This document shows positions 22,364 to 25,202 of a stretch of DNA of 25,202 bases, in pieces; positions within the stretch are counted from its first letter, which is position 1, and the number at the start of each line of letters is the position of its first letter. The notes under the pieces are model-generated. The model had not been told where the DNA came from. It worked only from the letters and a program-made list of their open reading frames with translations, and searched no databases. This DNA is from CAYLLT01 sp964591605 (lineage in GTDB: Bacteria > Planctomycetota > Phycisphaerae > UBA1845 > PWPN01), in the NCBI GenBank assembly GCA_964591605.1, contig CAZQEN010000071.1, forward strand, positions 1 to 25,202. Direction: 5' to 3'. A program made the position numbers and the translations under genes.

Positions 22364-22530
22364 GGGTGCATCCGAAATACAGGGGCGTGTCTCCCGGGTG
22401 GCATGGTCCCGGCGCGCCGGGATACTCGCTGCCCGTGGGAGTGGGCCACGGGCAATCCGCATCCACGATTGCGGGTGGCCGCCGCGGCGACCGCATCCCA
22501 CCCGCATGCCACTGAATTCTGGATGCACCC
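22364..22530. repeat. 167-bp composite of nested palindromes with 10-bp terminal inverted repeats
   Basis: The ends are GGGTGCATCC (22364-22373) and GGATGCACCC (22521-22530). Inside are the perfect 16-mer TCCCGGCGCGCCGGGA (22407-22422), TGCCCGTGG/CCACGGGCA (22430-22438 and 22446-22454) and TGCGGGTGG/CCACCCGCA (22470-22478 and 22498-22506). An inner pair GTGGCATG/CATGCCAC also nests between the ends. The 16-mer occurs again at 24260-24275. Confidence 0.8.
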
Positions 22531-22558
22531 GATCGCCGGTGCCGCATCAGGATCCACC

Positions 22559-22587
22559 TTGCCGCAGCCGACCGGGCCGTCTAGCAT
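22559..22587 (+). promoter_or_regulatory. Possible promoter for the lipoprotein gene
   Basis: TTGCCG (22559-22564) and TAGCAT (22582-22587) are separated by 17 bases, each matching four of six consensus bases. The leader would be about 80 bases. Confidence 0.4.
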
Positions 22588-22672
22588 TGTGGCATACGGA
22601 GGCGCAGACCTGTGACCCATCGTTGCGCTGAAAAGCCTCCTGACACTTCTTACCTGTTGGAAAGGAAGAATC

Positions 22673-23176
22673 ATGCGACACATCGACAGTCTGGCTTGCA
22701 TCATGATCAGCGGAATCCTGCTCGTCGGCTGCAGCAAGGAATCCGGGCAGAAGACCCCTCCGCCCCCGGCGGTCACCTCGCACGACATGGATCAGCCCAA
22801 GGCGCCGACCGATGCTTCGGAGGCGCCCAAACCCGATCAGCCCTCAGAGGGGGCCGCCAGGGTGGAGCAGCAGGTCAAGGAGTCGGCCACTGACGCCGCC
22901 GCCCAGGCCGCGCCGGCCACCCAGGAGGCCGGGGCCGCGGCCGCCGACGCTCAGGAACAGCTCAGCAAGGACGCCCAGTCACTCCTCGACAAGGTTCTGG
23001 CGGCCATCAAGAACGGCAAACTGGACGAAGCCGAGCAGTCGCTCAAGGAGCTCGAAGGAAAGGTGGGCACGCTTCCGGCGCCGCTGCCGGACCGCATTGC
23101 CGCCGCCCGCAAAGCACTGGATGCGGCCAGGCTGGCCGAGTCCGCGAAATCCGTGCTGCCCAAGACCACCAACTGA
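22673..23176 (+). CDS. Small predicted lipoprotein (167 aa)
   Basis: The ATG at 22673 has AAGGAAG upstream (22660-22666). The N-terminus MRHIDSLACIMISGILLVGC carries a lipobox (LVGC, Cys20), so the mature protein is probably lipid-anchored. A Pro/Lys-rich linker follows (about 24-60), then an Ala/Gln/Glu-rich stretch (about 60-100: ATDAAAQAAPATQEAGAAAA). Two helical segments come last (SLLDKVLAAIKNGKLDEAEQ, then SLKELEGKVGTLP and LPDRIAAARKALDAARLAES), resembling a short coiled or TPR-like pair. No enzyme motif is seen and I recognise no family. The layout suggests an envelope spacer or a partner of another envelope protein. Confidence 0.85.
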   Translation: MRHIDSLACIMISGILLVGCSKESGQKTPPPPAVTSHDMDQPKAPTDASEAPKPDQPSEGAARVEQQVKESATDAAAQAAPATQEAGAAAADAQEQLSKDAQSLLDKVLAAIKNGKLDEAEQSLKELEGKVGTLPAPLPDRIAAARKALDAARLAESAKSVLPKTTN

Positions 23177-23738
23177 GCGGCCGGCATAAACCGCCCGCGC
23201 CTCTGCGTGAGCCTCTCTCTCCGCTTGACGGACAACGCCTGCCGCATGTCCGGCGTCTCAAATCAAGCCCCGCCCCTGGGGATGCAGATCGCCGTCGCCC
23301 CTGAGGCCACCGCCTCCGGGCCGCGCAGTCTCCTCCCTGTTCCGCCCCTCTCCCCACCCGTGGAGCACCCGCTGTGTTTCACTCAGAAGGGGACCGTGCC
23401 CGAGTCCCCATCCAGGGAGCTTGCCCATGCAGACTCGAACCTGTTCGACAAAACGAACCCAATCGCACCCCGCAAGACCCGCCTCCCGACGCCGCCACCC
23501 CCGGTTCCCCGCCGCCCCTCCGACTTCTCCTGGAGTGCAAAACGAACCCAATTTTACCCCGGCCCCGCGCCGGACGGCCCCGTCAGGGGCCATTTCCCGC
23601 GCCCGCCGCGGTTCGATCGATCCCCGCCCGACGAGGGTCGGACCCGGCGGTCGCGAAGCGCCAGCGCCAAGCGAACCCACCCGGCACGCCCCGGCCAGCC
23701 TCTTGACAGCCCGAACACTCGCTCCGCCCCGGCCAGGT
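23177..23738. repeat. Non-coding stretch with CAAAACGAACCCAAT repeats
   Basis: I see no supported gene. Two exact copies of CAAAACGAACCCAAT lie at 23449-23463 and 23538-23552, and a degenerate CAAGCGAACCCA lies near 23668-23679. A GGGGAC...GTCCCC pair (23389-23394 and 23404-23409) resembles the middle hairpin of the REP clusters. The open frame that crosses it (from 23207) runs antisense into the DUF423 gene and translates into low-complexity Pro/Arg/Ser sequence, so I treat it as spurious. Confidence 0.6.
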
Positions 23739-24119
23739 TCAGCCGCCGGATGCCCATCCCCGCCACGCGGCCAGCCCCAGCAGCGCCCAGCCGATCAGAA
23801 AGGCCACCCCACCCAGCGGCGTGATCGCCCCCAGCACTCTGACTCCGCTCAGCACCAACGCGTACAGGCTGCCCGAAAAGAGCACGATGCCCGCCAGGAA
23901 GCACCATCCGGCGGCGTTCACCATCCCCCCGGCCAGGCGCGTTGCCAGCAGGCCCACCGCGACCAGGGCCAGCGCGTGATACATCTGATACCGGACGGCC
24001 ACCTCCCAGATCTCGAACGACCGCGCCTCCAGCCGCTCCCGAAGCACATGGGCGGCAAACGCCCCCAGACTCACCCCGACAAAGCCGTTCACCGCGCCCA
24101 CGATCAGCCAGAGCCGCAT
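23739..24119 (-). CDS. DUF423 family small membrane protein
   Basis: The 126-residue product has four predicted membrane spans and the family pattern: GAVNGFVGVSLGAFAAHVL near the start, VRYQMYHALALVAVGLL, FLAGIVLFSGSLYALVLSG, and ITPLGGVAFLIGWALLGLAAW near the end. The ATG at 24119 has GGGAG upstream on the minus strand. The family is widespread in bacteria, and its molecular function is not established. It is divergent from polA across 247 bases. Confidence 0.94.
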   Translation of the reverse strand: MRLWLIVGAVNGFVGVSLGAFAAHVLRERLEARSFEIWEVAVRYQMYHALALVAVGLLATRLAGGMVNAAGWCFLAGIVLFSGSLYALVLSGVRVLGAITPLGGVAFLIGWALLGLAAWRGWASGG

Positions 24120-24215
24120 GGTTGTTCTCCCGAGTATCGCTCCGGTGCCAGAGGCGCTAAACTACCGCAGTGCGCTCTCGCCGTCACGGTTGCGGAGCGT
24201 CTGACCGTTTCTCCG

Positions 24216-24305
24216 GGCAGGGCCGCCGTTTGTGGTGCAGGCGTCTCGCCTGCACCGTGTCCCGGCGCGCCGGGAAGACGGCTGCACCACAACGCTGGCC
24301 CTGCC
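24216..24305. repeat. 90-bp composite inverted repeat containing the shared 16-bp palindrome
   Basis: GGCAGGGCC (24216-24224) pairs with GGCCCTGCC (24297-24305), and TGTGGTGCAG (24231-24240) with CTGCACCACA (24282-24291). Within lies a hairpin GGTGCAGGCG-TCT-CGCCTGCACC (24234-24256) competing with the outer arm, and the perfect 16-mer TCCCGGCGCGCCGGGA (24260-24275), which is identical to 22407-22422. It lies upstream of polA and is likely a miniature REP/MITE-like unit. Confidence 0.8.
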
Positions 24306-24366
24306 TTCTGAGGGAATTGGCAGACCCGCTGCGGGCAACCGGGAATCGACCAGCGCCGATGCTGAC

Positions 24367-25202
24367 ATGGCCAAACGTTTCTTCATCATCGATGGCATGG
24401 GGCAGATCTTCCGCTCCTACTACGCGCCGTTCCAGAACCTGACCTCCCCCGGCGGCGAACCGACCCGGGCTACCTACGTCTTCACCAACATGCTTCTCCA
24501 GCTCGCCCGCGAGCAGAAGCCCGATTACCTCGCCATGGCGATGGACCCGCCCGGCGAAGAGGGCGTTTTCCGCCGGGAGATCGCCCCCGACTACAAGGCC
24601 CACCGCGACGAACCGCCCGAAGACCTCGCCCCGCAGATCCAGCGGATCCTCGAGATCGTCGCATCGCAGAACATCCCCATCCTGATGGTCCCCGGCTTCG
24701 AGGCCGACGACGTGATGGCCACCATCGCCCGGCGCCTCGGCGAACTTGACAACGTGGAAGTCTATCTCGTCAGCAAGGACAAGGATCTCGACCAGGTGCT
24801 CACGCGGCGCGTCAAGCTCTTCGACCCCGGCAGGAACGAGATCATCGGCCCGGCCGAGTTGGTGGCCAACAAAGGATATGGTCCCGAGAAGGCCATTGAA
24901 GTGCAGACGCTCTGCGGCGACACCACTGACAACATCCCGGGCGTCAAGGGCGTCGGCCCCAAGAAGGCCGCCGCCCTCATCGCCAAATACGGCACCGCCC
25001 AGGCCGTCATCGAACACGCCGACGAGCTCACGCCCGCCATGAAGGCCAACGTCAGGGACTTCGCCCCCAACCTGGAGCGCACGCGCACCCTCGTCACCCT
25101 GCGGCAGGACATCCCGCTCGATTTCGACCTCGAAGCCTGCCGTTGGAAGGGCGTCAACGACGCCGCACTCCTGCCCATCGTGCGGCAACTCGGCTTCACG
25201 CG
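24367..25202 (+). CDS. polA: DNA polymerase I, N-terminal 5'-3' exonuclease part, cut by the window edge
   Basis: The frame starts MAKRFFIIDGMGQIFRSYYA and runs open to the end of the window (278 residues seen). It carries the metal-binding and helix-hairpin-helix features of the 5'-3' exonuclease: Asp9 in FIIDG, Asp60, YKAHR (76-80), FEADDV (111-116), VSKDKDLDQ (135-143) and GDTTDNIPGVKGVGPKKAA (184-202). The polymerase part lies outside the window, so a free-standing exonuclease cannot be excluded. The ATG at 24367 has no strong ribosome binding site. The 90-bp inverted repeat lies 62 bases upstream and may fall in the leader. Residue 60 is in AMD where VFD is more usual, a small deviation. 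Confidence 0.94.
   Translation, partial: MAKRFFIIDGMGQIFRSYYAPFQNLTSPGGEPTRATYVFTNMLLQLAREQKPDYLAMAMDPPGEEGVFRREIAPDYKAHRDEPPEDLAPQIQRILEIVASQNIPILMVPGFEADDVMATIARRLGELDNVEVYLVSKDKDLDQVLTRRVKLFDPGRNEIIGPAELVANKGYGPEKAIEVQTLCGDTTDNIPGVKGVGPKKAAALIAKYGTAQAVIEHADELTPAMKANVRDFAPNLERTRTLVTLRQDIPLDFDLEACRWKGVNDAALLPIVRQLGFT

Larger units (their letters stand above)
22254..22672. other. Divergent intergenic region with a large nested palindrome
   Basis: No gene is supported. It separates the minus-strand metallohydrolase from the plus-strand lipoprotein and must hold promoters for both. The nested inverted repeats occupy 22364-22530, and a promoter candidate for the lipoprotein is at 22559-22587. 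Confidence 0.6.

Noticed and set aside
23207..23824. A 205-codon plus-strand open frame with KTNPI-like text
   Set aside because: It is made of low-complexity Pro/Arg/Ser sequence and DNA repeats and overlaps the DUF423 gene antisense.
1..25202. CRISPR arrays, tRNA and rRNA genes
   Set aside because: No regularly spaced identical repeats of CRISPR size, no cloverleaf and no rRNA signature sequences were found by reading both strands.

Overview
The window is GC-rich bacterial chromosome and most likely comes from a planctomycete of the Phycisphaerae type. The inference rests on several traits occurring together: exported proteins ending in PEP-CTERM or in paired EF-hand/dockerin-like tails, large prepilin-like proteins with a C-terminal DG(H) signature, many TTG/GTG start candidates, and many short intergenic palindromes. 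No rRNA, tRNA or CRISPR array was recognised.

Layout. Positions 1-1769 hold the 3' part of uvrB. Positions 1770-3046 are an accessory stretch with two very small predicted membrane proteins and an IS200-like/REP-associated transposase between mirror-image sets of hairpins. nadC follows (3060-3971). Positions 4280-18799 form an unbroken plus-strand run of nine exported or surface proteins: two short-tailed PEP-CTERM proteins, five other genes with LamG-like, unknown or phosphodiester-glycosidase modules that all carry a dockerin-like tail (six tails in all, counting both glycosidases), and two prepilin-like proteins. On the minus strand lie a family 4 type uracil-DNA glycosylase (18971-19825) and a CehA/McbA-type PHP metallohydrolase (19956-22253). 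A small lipoprotein (22673-23176, +), a DUF423 membrane protein (23739-24119, -) and the 5' end of polA (24367 to the window end, +) complete the window.

How the parts relate. uvrB, the uracil-DNA glycosylase and polA are DNA-repair genes, and nadC is NAD biosynthesis. The distinctive part is the 14.5 kb exported-protein block. Related modules appear there repeatedly, and the same module is fused in one gene to a PEP-CTERM membrane/sorting tail and in another to a soluble dockerin-like tail. A phosphodiester glycosidase and a prepilin-like gene sit side by side twice, in opposite order. An 18-base motif, exact in two copies and degenerate in two more, lies upstream of three genes of the block and suggests shared regulation. 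No exosortase, cohesin or secretion ATPase is in the window, so the export and anchoring machinery must be elsewhere.
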